Below the pieces are notes generated by a model. That model was given only the letters and a program-made list of their open reading frames with translations. It made no database searches and was not told the origin of the DNA. A stretch of 64,000 nucleotides of DNA, from positions 1,116,001 to 1,180,000 of the forward strand of contig NZ_CP109907.1 of assembly GCF_033097525.1 (NCBI RefSeq), given 5' to 3'. Positions 28,485-39,966 of the stretch are shown here, piece after piece. Within the stretch, counting starts at the first letter, position 1, and the number at the start of each line of letters is the position of its first letter. The DNA is from Sphingobacterium sp. UGAL515B_05. Lineage in GTDB: Bacteria; Bacteroidota; Bacteroidia; Sphingobacteriales; Sphingobacteriaceae. The position numbers and the translations under genes are program-made.

Positions 28485-28515
28485 TTTGCAGATACGTAAA
28501 CAAACGCTATATTTG
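28485..28515 (+). promoter_or_regulatory. Promoter of the tRNA-Asp cluster
   Basis: TTTG (28485-28488), exactly 19 bases, TATATTTG followed by C (28508-28515). This is the best promoter match in the window and lies 25 bases before the first tRNA. Confidence 0.75.
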
Positions 28516-28540
28516 CACACCTTCTGAGGAGAAGGGTTGA

Positions 28541-28614
28541 GGTCTGGTAGTTCAGCTGGTTAGAATACATGCCTGTCACGCATGGGGTCGCGGGTTCGAG
28601 TCCCGTCCAGACCG
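28541..28614 (+). tRNA. tRNA-Asp (GTC), copy 1
   Basis: A 74-nt cloverleaf with acceptor stem GGTCTGG/CCAGACC, anticodon GTC in CTGTCAC, T-loop TTCGAGT and discriminator G. CCA is not encoded. Confidence 0.97.
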
Positions 28615-28673
28615 CTTCAAAAGAGAGAGAAATCTCATACGTTCTTTAACAAAATAAGTTTTTAAGATTTTTA

Positions 28674-28747
28674 GGTCTGGTAGTTCAGCTGGTTAGAATA
28701 CATGCCTGTCACGCATGGGGTCGCGGGTTCGAGTCCCGTCCAGACCG
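28674..28747 (+). tRNA. tRNA-Asp (GTC), copy 2
   Basis: Sequence identical to copy 1 over all 74 nt; spacer of 59 bases. The bases before it (TTTAAGATTTTTA) resemble those before copy 3, which points to duplication of tRNA plus spacer. Confidence 0.97.
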
Positions 28748-28781
28748 CCAAAAATTATTAAAAACAATCCTTAAGATTTTA

Positions 28782-28855
28782 GGTCTGGTAGTTCAGCTGG
28801 TTAGAATACATGCCTGTCACGCATGGGGTCGCGGGTTCGAGTCCCGTCCAGACCG
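28782..28855 (+). tRNA. tRNA-Asp (GTC), copy 3
   Basis: Identical to copies 1, 2 and 4. The 34-base spacer before it shares CTTAAGATTTTA-like sequence with the spacer before copy 2. Confidence 0.97.
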
Positions 28856-28880
28856 CTAAAATTTTAAAAACACAATTGTT

Positions 28881-28954
28881 GGTCTGGTAGTTCAGCTGGT
28901 TAGAATACATGCCTGTCACGCATGGGGTCGCGGGTTCGAGTCCCGTCCAGACCG
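28881..28954 (+). tRNA. tRNA-Asp (GTC), copy 4
   Basis: Last of four identical copies, 25 bases after copy 3 and followed by a strong terminator, so the cluster forms one transcription unit. Confidence 0.97.
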
Positions 28955-28960
28955 CCAACA

Positions 28961-28999
28961 AAAAAAGCATCATTTATATTTAAATGATGCTTTTTTTTT
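28961..28999 (+). terminator. Rho-independent terminator of the tRNA cluster
   Basis: A 10-bp stem GCATCATTTA / TAAATGATGC with a four-base loop, then nine T; A-rich on the left side. Confidence 0.92.
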
Positions 29000-29020
29000 G
29001 CCTTAACAATACAACTGCTA

Positions 29021-29242
29021 TTATTTTTTTAATTCGTACTGAAGAGCTCCCGAAGGGCAGTGCTTGATCTGTTCAATCAATTCAGCCGTACTCGCATTTT
29101 GGGCCGTAATCCAGGGCTTATCTTTAGGATGATAAACATTGGGCAGACTCTTCACACAAACTGCAGCATGTGCACAGCGTTCAGGTATCCAAAGAACGGT
29201 TATCTCCCCATTTGGATGTGGATATCTCATTATTTTTTCCAT
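29021..29242 (-). CDS. Small divergent 4Fe-4S ferredoxin-like protein
   Basis: The 73-residue protein fits the single-cluster divergent ferredoxin domain (Fer4_19 type): the Cys-containing RCAHAAVCVKSLPNVY segment, PWI, and a C-terminal IKHCPSGALQY. Three cysteines are visible in the usual places, and such proteins may bind a cluster with an extra non-Cys ligand. They are small electron carriers or cluster-binding modules. ATG 29242 is preferred to TTG 29263. The MFS gene lies upstream on the same strand, 63 bases away. Confidence 0.82.
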   Translation of the reverse strand: MEKIMRYPHPNGEITVLWIPERCAHAAVCVKSLPNVYHPKDKPWITAQNASTAELIEQIKHCPSGALQYELKK

Positions 29243-29305
29243 AATTTCATCTCTCTTTAACAATTCATCGTTTTAAGGACTAATAACAAAATGAGCAATT
29301 TTGTT

Positions 29306-30547
29306 TTAAGAATCAGCGCGTCGCTTTTTGATCATATTGCTTACCCGATAGATCATAAAAATACCCACAACGGAAATCAGAATAACAATCATCCCCAAGG
29401 TAGGGTAATGTTCCAATGGACTTTCTTTGTTTTCTTGGACAATGATTACACCTGCTAATGAAGCAGCCACACCACCAGCCAGCTGTTGCAACGAAGAACT
29501 GATACTCATAAATGCCCCCCGATCTTTCACCTCAGGAACAGCAGTGATCAAGGCCGAAGATGGTGTCATTCGACTTAAAATGCCCGCCATCATAAAAATG
29601 TTTAAGATAACAACGATATAAAATGGCGTGACACCTAGATTCGTGTAGATAAATACGACAACCATAAGCCAAAAGGAAGCGAAAGCAAAAATCTTAAACT
29701 TATCGTAACGATCACTCAATTTGCCTACAATAGGCATAATAATCAAGGAAGCAATACCCGATATCATAAACAACATCGGCAGCTGTTCGTGGCTTACTTT
29801 AAGGTTATTTACAGCAAAAGCACTTCCAAACGGCATCATCATATACCCCCCAATCGAAAGCAGGGCGGTGGCCATAAATCCAACCCGGTACTCTCGCTGT
29901 GAGAAAGTCAACCAAAGATGTTTTAACGCGGATTGATGTTTCTGAAGACCTATATGTGCTGTAATAGGAATGAGTTTGACCGCAATAATAACGACAATAA
30001 TCAACGCCATCACGGCAATCCACAGGAAGGCACTATGCCAGCCCCAATTGTTTGCAATATATAGTCCTATGGGAATACCCAAAACCTGACTTGCGCCAAA
30101 GCCCATCTGCACAAAGCCCATTACACGTCCCCGCTGTTGAAGTGTAAAGATATCGGTAATAATAGCCATAGAAATCGATCCAATAACACCGCCAAACAGT
30201 CCCGTGATTATTCGTGCAGCAACCAACGTCCAGTAATCGTTAGCAAAACTACAGCAGAATGTTCCGATGATAAAGCCAGAATAGAAAAACAACAGGAGTT
30301 TCTTCCGATCAAAACGATCGGCAAAACCCGCGGTAAGTAAGCCCGAAGCACCCGCACTGAAGGCATAGGCTGAAACCGCAATACCAAATTGAGCCGGTTT
30401 GAGATCTATGGCTTTCATCAGGATATCCCCCATCGGTGACATCACCATAAAATCAAGCACCACCGTAAATTGCGTCATTGCCAATAAAAACACCACAAGT
30501 TTTTGATATGCCGTAAAGGGTGCATTATCAAGTTTATTTATTTCCAT
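29306..30547 (-). CDS. MFS family transporter
   Basis: The 413-residue protein has twelve predicted membrane helices and the MFS motif A between helices 2 and 3 (GFADRFDRKKLLL), with a second loop copy GKLSDRYDKFKI after helix 8. The pattern resembles sugar-efflux/drug-export MFS proteins (AraJ- and Bcr-like). Substrate unknown. The TTACC array lies about 95 bases upstream of its start, and no minus-strand TAnnTTTG box is visible between them. The ferredoxin-like gene follows on the same strand. Confidence 0.9.
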   Translation of the reverse strand: MEINKLDNAPFTAYQKLVVFLLAMTQFTVVLDFMVMSPMGDILMKAIDLKPAQFGIAVSAYAFSAGASGLLTAGFADRFDRKKLLLFFYSGFIIGTFCCSFANDYWTLVAARIITGLFGGVIGSISMAIITDIFTLQQRGRVMGFVQMGFGASQVLGIPIGLYIANNWGWHSAFLWIAVMALIIVVIIAVKLIPITAHIGLQKHQSALKHLWLTFSQREYRVGFMATALLSIGGYMMMPFGSAFAVNNLKVSHEQLPMLFMISGIASLIIMPIVGKLSDRYDKFKIFAFASFWLMVVVFIYTNLGVTPFYIVVILNIFMMAGILSRMTPSSALITAVPEVKDRGAFMSISSSLQQLAGGVAASLAGVIIVQENKESPLEHYPTLGMIVILISVVGIFMIYRVSNMIKKRRADS

Positions 30548-30612
30548 ACTGTTCAGATTGCCACAGTTTAAACTGGCCTAAAAATACAGAAGTGTGTGAA
30601 CATTCTTTGTAA

Positions 30613-30620
30613 TATGTTTG
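30613..30620 (+). promoter_or_regulatory. -7-like promoter box pointing into the TTACC array
   Basis: TATGTTTG followed by C matches TAnnTTTG on the plus strand, 21 bases before the repeat. A TTG at the right upstream distance is absent, so the case is weak. Confidence 0.3.
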
Positions 30621-30641
30621 CAAGATTATCGTGCAAGATTC

Positions 30642-30781
30642 TACCTTACCTTACCTTACCTTACCTTACCTTACCTTACCTTACCTTACCTTACCTTACC
30701 TTACCTTACCTTACCTTACCTTACCTTACCTTACCTTACCTTACCTTACCTTACCTTACCTTACCTTACCTTACCTTACCT
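30642..30781. repeat. Pentanucleotide tandem repeat (TTACC), about 28 units
   Basis: Twenty-seven perfect TTACC units (30646-30780) plus partial units at both ends make a 140-base microsatellite. On the plus strand all three frames encode the same five-residue repeat (Tyr-Leu-Thr-Leu-Pro) without stops. On the minus strand (GGTAA) every frame has stops. It lies between the MFS start and the terminator of the beta-galactosidase gene. Repeats of this size are prone to slippage, so copy number is likely to vary. Confidence 0.97.
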
Positions 30782-30844
30782 GTTTAGGCTAGACGGCCAA
30801 TCACTCTTTTCAATCGCTATTTAAACATAGCATAGGTCGCTAAC

Positions 30845-30879
30845 AAAAAAAGCCAGCATCTGTTTGACAGATGCTGGCT
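30845..30879 (-). terminator. Terminator of the beta-galactosidase gene
   Basis: A 13-bp perfect stem AGCCAGCATCTGT / ACAGATGCTGGCT with loop TTG. On the minus strand it is followed by a run of T. Confidence 0.92.
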
Positions 30880-30900
30880 CAATATGCGATGTAACGCGAT

Positions 30901-35331
<4,431 letters not shown>

Positions 35332-35904
35332 GTGAGTAAATTCAGTAAATCAGTCCTGTTAGAAAATGATGAGCAGATCATTGATGGCATCAGAAACGGC
35401 AACAGCTTGGCGATAGATGCTATCTATAAGCGGTACTATCCGTCTATAAGCCATATGATCTTGCAAAACAATGGAAGTGAGGATGAAGCGAAAGATATCT
35501 TTCAAGAAGCTGTCATTGTGCTCTACGATAAAGTTTCCAAGGGAAACTTTGAGCTCAGCAGCAAACTAAAAACATATCTTTACTCGATTTGCAGAAGGCT
35601 TTGGCTTAAGCAACTCAATCGTGCTGGTTTCGGCAACAGTGACATTAGGGGTTATGAAGATTCCCTCTTTGAGGAAGAAGATCTTCAACAGCATCAAGAA
35701 CTTGAAAAAAAGTTCGACCAAATGGAACTTGCCCTCGAGAAAATGGGAGAACCATGTAAGACGATCTTACATGATTTCTATATCTTAAACCATTCGATGC
35801 AGGACATCTGTGAAAAATTTGGTTATACCAATACAGATAATGCCAAGACTCAGAAGTATAAATGCCTACAAAGGCTGAAAAAAATATTTTTTTCAACAGA
35901 TTAA
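35332..35904 (+). CDS. ECF-type RNA polymerase sigma factor
   Basis: The 190-residue protein has sigma region 2 (IDAIYKRYYPSISHMIL... EAKDIFQEAVIVLYDKV) and region 4 with a helix-turn-helix (MQDICEKFGYTNTDNAKTQKYKCLQRLKKIF), and lacks regions 1 and 3, as ECF factors do. It starts at GTG 35332 with AAGG about 12 bases upstream. The next gene, 15 bases after its stop, codes for a membrane protein with an anti-sigma-like N-terminus, so the two probably form a sigma/anti-sigma pair in one operon. The trigger is unknown. Confidence 0.9.
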   Translation: MSKFSKSVLLENDEQIIDGIRNGNSLAIDAIYKRYYPSISHMILQNNGSEDEAKDIFQEAVIVLYDKVSKGNFELSSKLKTYLYSICRRLWLKQLNRAGFGNSDIRGYEDSLFEEEDLQQHQELEKKFDQMELALEKMGEPCKTILHDFYILNHSMQDICEKFGYTNTDNAKTQKYKCLQRLKKIFFSTD

Positions 35905-35919
35905 AATTTGAGTAACACC

Positions 35920-37035
35920 ATGGGAACAATGAATCAAAAAGAATTTTTCGAATTAGCAGATCAATATCTTCGCGGCGAATTATCGACCGAGGAAAAAGCT
36001 GCATTTGAATCTTTTTGTGCTGAACAGCCCTCCTATGCTGCCCAATTACAACAACACCGCGAATTTGTCGTCAATATGCAGGAAACTAGCCATCGGCTGG
36101 ATTTCAAAAATGCATTGGCACAATCAGCAAAAGAATACCATAAAACCCAAAGCAAAACAACCAAGGTTGTTCCAATGAAGCAATCAACAGTTATTTCACT
36201 TTGGGAACGTATCAAAGCAAGTTCTTTGGTGGCGGCAGTGGTAGCGGTATTTGCGGTATTTGGCACATTATGGTTGAGCGGTTATTACAGCAACCTCGAA
36301 AAAGCATCTTCCGATTACAGTGCATTACGTAGAGACATGAACAATGTCAAAAAGAACGTCAACGCACACAACGCTGCAATCAGGGATATCAATGACAAAA
36401 AATCAGTAAAAGGTACTGAAAGCCAGTTTGGCGCAACAGGATTTATGCTGACAACAGATGGCTATGTGGTCACCAACTACCATGTCATTAGTGGAGCAGA
36501 TTCAATCTATTTACAAAATAGTAAAGGCGAATCTTATAAAGCACAAATCGTACATACCGATCCAAGCAAAGATTTAGCAATTTTATACATCGCAGATAAG
36601 ACCTTTAAGAAAGCTAAAAGCTTACCTTACACGTTCAAAACTTCGAATTCAGATCTTGGCGAAGATATTTATACAATCGGGTTTCCTCGTGACGAAGCAG
36701 TATATGGTCAGGGATACCTAAGTTCATCAACAGGTTATGCTGGTGATACCATCGCATATCAGATCTCCGTGCCTGTCAATCCAGGTAACAGTGGCGGTCC
36801 CGTATTGGATAGCAGAGGTAATGTGATTGGTATTATTTCCGGAAAACAACGTGGCATAGATGGTGCTGCCTTTGCAATCAAAACGAAATCAATCTTGAAT
36901 GCTTTAGCGGACATCCCAAGTGATTCACTGGTTACTGGTCTTAAGATCAATAAAAAGAATAGCTTGGCAGGCTTACCAAGAACAGAACAAATCAAGAAAA
37001 TGCAAGACTATATCTACATGGTTAAAGTCTATTAG
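35920..37035 (+). CDS. Membrane protein: anti-sigma-like N-terminus fused to a periplasmic trypsin-like (S1C) protease
   Basis: With the start at 35920 the protein has 371 residues. Residues 1-50 (LADQYLRGELSTEEKAAFESFCAE) resemble the helical start of Bacteroidota anti-sigma factors, without zinc ligands. A membrane helix lies at about 101-120, a helical coiled-coil stalk at 122-160 and a trypsin-like HtrA-type domain from 168 on, with His188 (TNYHVISG), Asp218 (SKDLAIL) and Ser291 (GNSGGP), so the triad is complete. There is no PDZ domain. Topology would put the anti-sigma part in the cytoplasm and the protease in the periplasm. The upstream gene is an ECF sigma factor 15 bases away. The start could also be ATG 35929 or TTG 35908. 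Confidence 0.85.
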   Translation: MGTMNQKEFFELADQYLRGELSTEEKAAFESFCAEQPSYAAQLQQHREFVVNMQETSHRLDFKNALAQSAKEYHKTQSKTTKVVPMKQSTVISLWERIKASSLVAAVVAVFAVFGTLWLSGYYSNLEKASSDYSALRRDMNNVKKNVNAHNAAIRDINDKKSVKGTESQFGATGFMLTTDGYVVTNYHVISGADSIYLQNSKGESYKAQIVHTDPSKDLAILYIADKTFKKAKSLPYTFKTSNSDLGEDIYTIGFPRDEAVYGQGYLSSSTGYAGDTIAYQISVPVNPGNSGGPVLDSRGNVIGIISGKQRGIDGAAFAIKTKSILNALADIPSDSLVTGLKINKKNSLAGLPRTEQIKKMQDYIYMVKVY

Positions 37036-37053
37036 GATGCATTTTAAATCTAT

Positions 37054-37089
37054 AAAAAAGGCAACGTTTTCCAATGTTGCCTTTTTTTT
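37054..37089. terminator. Terminator between the protease gene and the peroxiredoxin gene
   Basis: AAAAAAGGCAAC and GTTGCCTTTTTTTT form a stem with A-run on one side and T-run on the other, usable from both directions. Confidence 0.88.
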
Positions 37090-37112
37090 GTCCCTTAATT
37101 CAAGCCTAATTT

Positions 37113-37748
37113 TTACAGATTAGGTTGTGGTGTCGTTCTCAAATACGGTTTGATCTCTTTAAACCCTTTTGGAAATTTAGCAGGAATATCTTCTGTCTTT
37201 ATCGCTGGAACAACAATAACATCTTCACCATGCTTCCAGTCAGCTGGCGTGGCCACTTGGTAATCGGCTGTTAACTGTAAAGAATCAATGACCCGTAAAA
37301 TTTCATCAAAATTACGACCAGTTGATGCTGGATAGGTCAACGTCAGTTTGATCTTTTTGTCGGGACCGATAATAAATACCGAACGCACGGTCGCTGTTGC
37401 GGACGCATTTGGATGGATCATATCGTACAATTCCGATATATGACGATCTTCATCAGCGATAACCGGGAAATTCACTTCGGTATTTTGCGTTTCATTGATG
37501 TCCTTAATCCAATTCAAGTGATCGTTTACATTATCGACGCTTAGTGCAATGGCCTTCACACCTCTCTTGTCAAATTCAGATTTCAATTTTGCAGTACGGC
37601 CCAACTCTGTCGTACATACTGGCGTATAATCTGATGGGTGCGAAAAGAAAACGACCCAGCTATCTTTGATATAATCGTGAAAATCTATTTCACCAATGGT
37701 TGTTTGCGCTTTAAAATTTGGCGCTTCATCTCCTAATCTTAAACTCAT
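37113..37748 (-). CDS. 1-Cys peroxiredoxin (Prx6/AhpC-TSA family)
   Basis: The 211-residue protein reduces peroxides through the peroxidatic Cys45 in SDYTPVCTTE. The C-terminal extension (ATPADWKHGEDVIVVPAI... FPKGFKEIKPYLR) and the absence of a second conserved Cys mark the Prx6 type. It is cytosolic, lacks a signal peptide and is a single-gene unit with a well-formed promoter. Confidence 0.95.
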   Translation of the reverse strand: MSLRLGDEAPNFKAQTTIGEIDFHDYIKDSWVVFFSHPSDYTPVCTTELGRTAKLKSEFDKRGVKAIALSVDNVNDHLNWIKDINETQNTEVNFPVIADEDRHISELYDMIHPNASATATVRSVFIIGPDKKIKLTLTYPASTGRNFDEILRVIDSLQLTADYQVATPADWKHGEDVIVVPAIKTEDIPAKFPKGFKEIKPYLRTTPQPNL

Positions 37749-38167
37749 AATCTTATTTTTTAAATGTGTTTAAATTATATAGTCTACAAATATAGTAGAT
37801 TAAATTTAGCAAACAAGTAATTCTTCAATTTTTTAAATTAAGATGAAAAAACTAAACCTAATCCAATTGAAAGTAAGGATTTTAATACGTTGACTTTTCG
37901 CTGCAAATACGTCTCCAGATTAACCAAGACCAGGTGCCCTATCCAGCCCATTGTTCACCAAAAGCCTATATGATTAACTGAATTAGTATAAAAGTATTTT
38001 GCTTATTTACTATGCTCGCATAATATATATTTTGTATATTTGAGTATAGTGGTACACCAGTCTCATAAAATGATTGTGAGTTGGGAGAAAACTTTTTGAC
38101 AGCAAACCTTATTAGATATATAAGTTATCGGCTTGGTAACTGACGAACCAAAAAAAACTGAAATACC
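37749..38167. other. Divergent intergenic region, peroxiredoxin / acyl-CoA dehydrogenase
   Basis: The 419 bases hold the peroxiredoxin promoter and, on the plus strand, a TATATTTG box at 38035-38042 that would give the acyl-CoA dehydrogenase a leader of about 120 bases. That leader contains short complementary segments (CTCA/TGAG at 38064-38082), but I recognise no riboswitch. No gene is seen. Confidence 0.45.
37787..37816 (-). promoter_or_regulatory. Promoter of the peroxiredoxin gene
   Basis: Minus strand: TTG (37816-37814), exactly 19 bases, TATATTTG (37794-37787). The leader to ATG 37748 is about 35 bases. Confidence 0.68.
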
Positions 38168-39304
38168 ATGAATTTTGAATTAAGCGAAGAACATAAAATG
38201 ATCCGTGACGCAGCACGGGAATTCGCCCAGGAGCTAAAGGCTGGGGCAATCGAGCGCGATGAAGCCGCAAAATTTCCAATAGATTTTGTCAAGCAGATGG
38301 CTGAACTAGGATTTATGGGTATCATGACCCCTGAAGCGTATGGTGGGGCTGGCATGGATACGTTGGCCTATGTTCTTGTTCTCGAAGAAATTGCCAAAAT
38401 TGATGCCTCTGCGGCCGTTATTGTATCCGCCCACAATTCCCTGGTATTATATGGACTCAATGCTTTTGGTACAGAGGAACAGAAACAAAAGTACCTGATT
38501 CCTTTAGCGAAGGGCGAGAAACTTGGCGCTTTTGCGTTATCAGAACCCGAAGCCGGTTCGGACGCCTCCTCGCAGCACACAACAGCCGAAGATAAAGGAG
38601 ATCACTATCTACTAAATGGCACAAAAAATTGGATCACCAACGGTGGCCATGCTGATATCTATCTTGTAATCGCACAGACACATCCTGAAAAAGGCCACAA
38701 AGGAATCAATGTATTGATTGTTGAAAAAGGGCTGACGGGATTTACCATTGGTCCGAAGGAAAACAAGTTAGGCATCCGTAGTTCTGATACCCATTCACTT
38801 CTATTTTCCGATGTCCGGATTCCTAAGGAAAACCGCATCGGAGAAGATGGCTTCGGATTTAAGTTTGCCATGAAAACACTCGATGGCGGTCGTATCGGCA
38901 TTGCAGCACAGGCTTTAGGAATTGCTGCCGGTGCTTATGATCTCGCTTTGGCTTACTCAAAAGAGCGAAAGACTTTTGGAAAACCAATTTCGGACCATCA
39001 GGCCATACAGTTTAAATTGGCCGATATGGAAGTCGATATCGAGGCTGCTCGACTTTTGACCTATAAAGCTGCCTGGACAAAGGACCAAGGTCTTCCTTAC
39101 GGTAAAGAAGCTGCGGTAGCTAAATTACATGCATCGGAAGTTGCCATGAAACATACTGTGGAAGCTGTACAGATCCACGGTGGCTATGGTTACGTAAAAG
39201 AATATCATGTCGAAAGGTTAATGCGCGACGCAAAAATCACACAAATCTACGAGGGGACCTCTGAAATCCAACGTCTGGTGATCGCCCGCGAGATTCTGCG
39301 CTAA
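38168..39304 (+). CDS. Acyl-CoA dehydrogenase (short-chain/butyryl type)
   Basis: The 378-residue flavoprotein carries out the first step of beta-oxidation, forming the alpha-beta double bond and passing electrons to ETF. It has the three-domain ACAD plan, the FAD-binding [12 protein letters not shown] and KNWITNGG segments and the catalytic base Glu362 in IYEGTSEIQ, the position used by short- and medium-chain enzymes. The C-terminal [13 protein letters not shown] is standard. It is a single gene with no ETF or thiolase gene nearby. Confidence 0.95.
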   Translation: MNFELSEEHKMIRDAAREFAQELKAGAIERDEAAKFPIDFVKQMAELGFMGIMTPEAYGGAGMDTLAYVLVLEEIAKIDASAAVIVSAHNSLVLYGLNAFGTEEQKQKYLIPLAKGEKLGAFALSEPEAGSDASSQHTTAEDKGDHYLLNGTKNWITNGGHADIYLVIAQTHPEKGHKGINVLIVEKGLTGFTIGPKENKLGIRSSDTHSLLFSDVRIPKENRIGEDGFGFKFAMKTLDGGRIGIAAQALGIAAGAYDLALAYSKERKTFGKPISDHQAIQFKLADMEVDIEAARLLTYKAAWTKDQGLPYGKEAAVAKLHASEVAMKHTVEAVQIHGGYGYVKEYHVERLMRDAKITQIYEGTSEIQRLVIAREILR

Positions 39305-39404
39305 GCAACCGGAACAAAACCGCCTATTTCCGTTCACAATGGAAGGTCTAAAAAAGATTACACAAATTTGTTATTACTTCTGTTATAACGAGTCGATCAA
39401 TGCG

Positions 39405-39464
39405 CTGCCCCAAAAAGTTTACAATTTCTTGGGGCAGTTAATTGATGGGCAGTTTTCTGCCCAT
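39405..39464 (+). terminator. Two tandem hairpins after the acyl-CoA dehydrogenase gene
   Basis: CTGCCCCAA / TTGGGGCAG (39405-39437) and ATGGGCAG / CTGCCCAT (39445-39464) form two adjacent stems about 100 bases after the stop. Neither has a T-run, so a role in termination or 3'-end stability is inference. Confidence 0.45.
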
Positions 39465-39468
39465 TAGT

Positions 39469-39552
39469 AGATAACTTCCGAAATTCTGCTCCTATGCCAA
39501 TTTAATCCCTTACGGTATCTAATTCAACATGGGGAAGTATCAGAAGTTATCT
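39469..39552. repeat. Short element with 10-bp inverted ends
   Basis: AGATAACTTC (39469-39478) and its complement GAAGTTATCT (39543-39552) bound 64 bases. The region lies between the tail-to-tail acyl-CoA dehydrogenase and DUF gene. It might be a small MITE-like remnant or a long hairpin. Confidence 0.35.
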
Positions 39553-39957
39553 TTAAAGGCTCTTCAACTTGTTATCGATCATGGCAAGATAGTGATAATC
39601 CTGAAAGGCAAAGCTCGCCGTTTCGGCCATCGCCAGATTCAAAATAAACTTTGCTTTGCGAAGTAAATTTTCCTGATTACCATCTGTAGCATTCAAACCA
39701 TCAAACAACAAGGTTAAAGCCAATGGATGTAGTTGCTGTATTTGAAGATCTGTTTTGAGATATGCCGAAAGCTCGCTTTCGGAAAGATTTAAAAAATAGG
39801 CCCTACTCTTTTCGAAGAATTTCTCATAAGCATCTTCAAACACTGCTGGATCAGTCCGCTCGATAAAGGCATCATGGCCTTCTGTCCATATGCGAAGAAA
39901 TTTACCAATTTCTTCGATCCAATTCATCAATACATCTTTTTTAAAACTTAATCCCAT
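39553..39957 (-). CDS. Uncharacterised helical protein downstream of proBA
   Basis: I do not recognise the family with certainty. The 134-residue protein is soluble and almost all helical, with no signal peptide (MNWIEEIGKFLRIW... LTLLFDGLNATDG... LAMAETASFAF). Helix spacing recalls small DUF6483-like or TPR-like bundles. It starts 9 bases after the proA stop, so it is the third gene of the proBA transcript. A link to proline synthesis is only implied by position. Confidence 0.6.
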   Translation of the reverse strand: MGLSFKKDVLMNWIEEIGKFLRIWTEGHDAFIERTDPAVFEDAYEKFFEKSRAYFLNLSESELSAYLKTDLQIQQLHPLALTLLFDGLNATDGNQENLLRKAKFILNLAMAETASFAFQDYHYLAMIDNKLKSL

Positions 39958-39966
39958 GATCTATGC

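Larger units (their letters stand above)
30548..30900. other. Intergenic region with the TTACC array
   Basis: Between the MFS start and the beta-galactosidase stop lie a plus-strand -7-like box, the TTACC array and a minus-strand terminator. Two plus-strand frames cross the array, but their sequence is almost only the repeat, and I do not call them genes. Confidence 0.6.

Noticed and set aside
28541-28954. Regular repeats that might be taken for a CRISPR array
   Set aside because: The repeat units are complete tRNA genes with uneven spacers.
28779-28973. Minus-strand frame across the tRNA genes
   Set aside because: It is the complement of two identical tRNA-Asp genes, which explains its internal duplication.
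30596-30824. Plus-strand frames across the TTACC array coding for a five-residue repeat
   Set aside because: The content is only the repeat read without stops; the starts are GTG or TTG and nothing outside the array is conserved. Kept as a repeat, not a gene.
38043-38167. Possible riboswitch in the acyl-CoA dehydrogenase leader
   Set aside because: Only short complementary segments were found and no conserved core of a known class could be matched.
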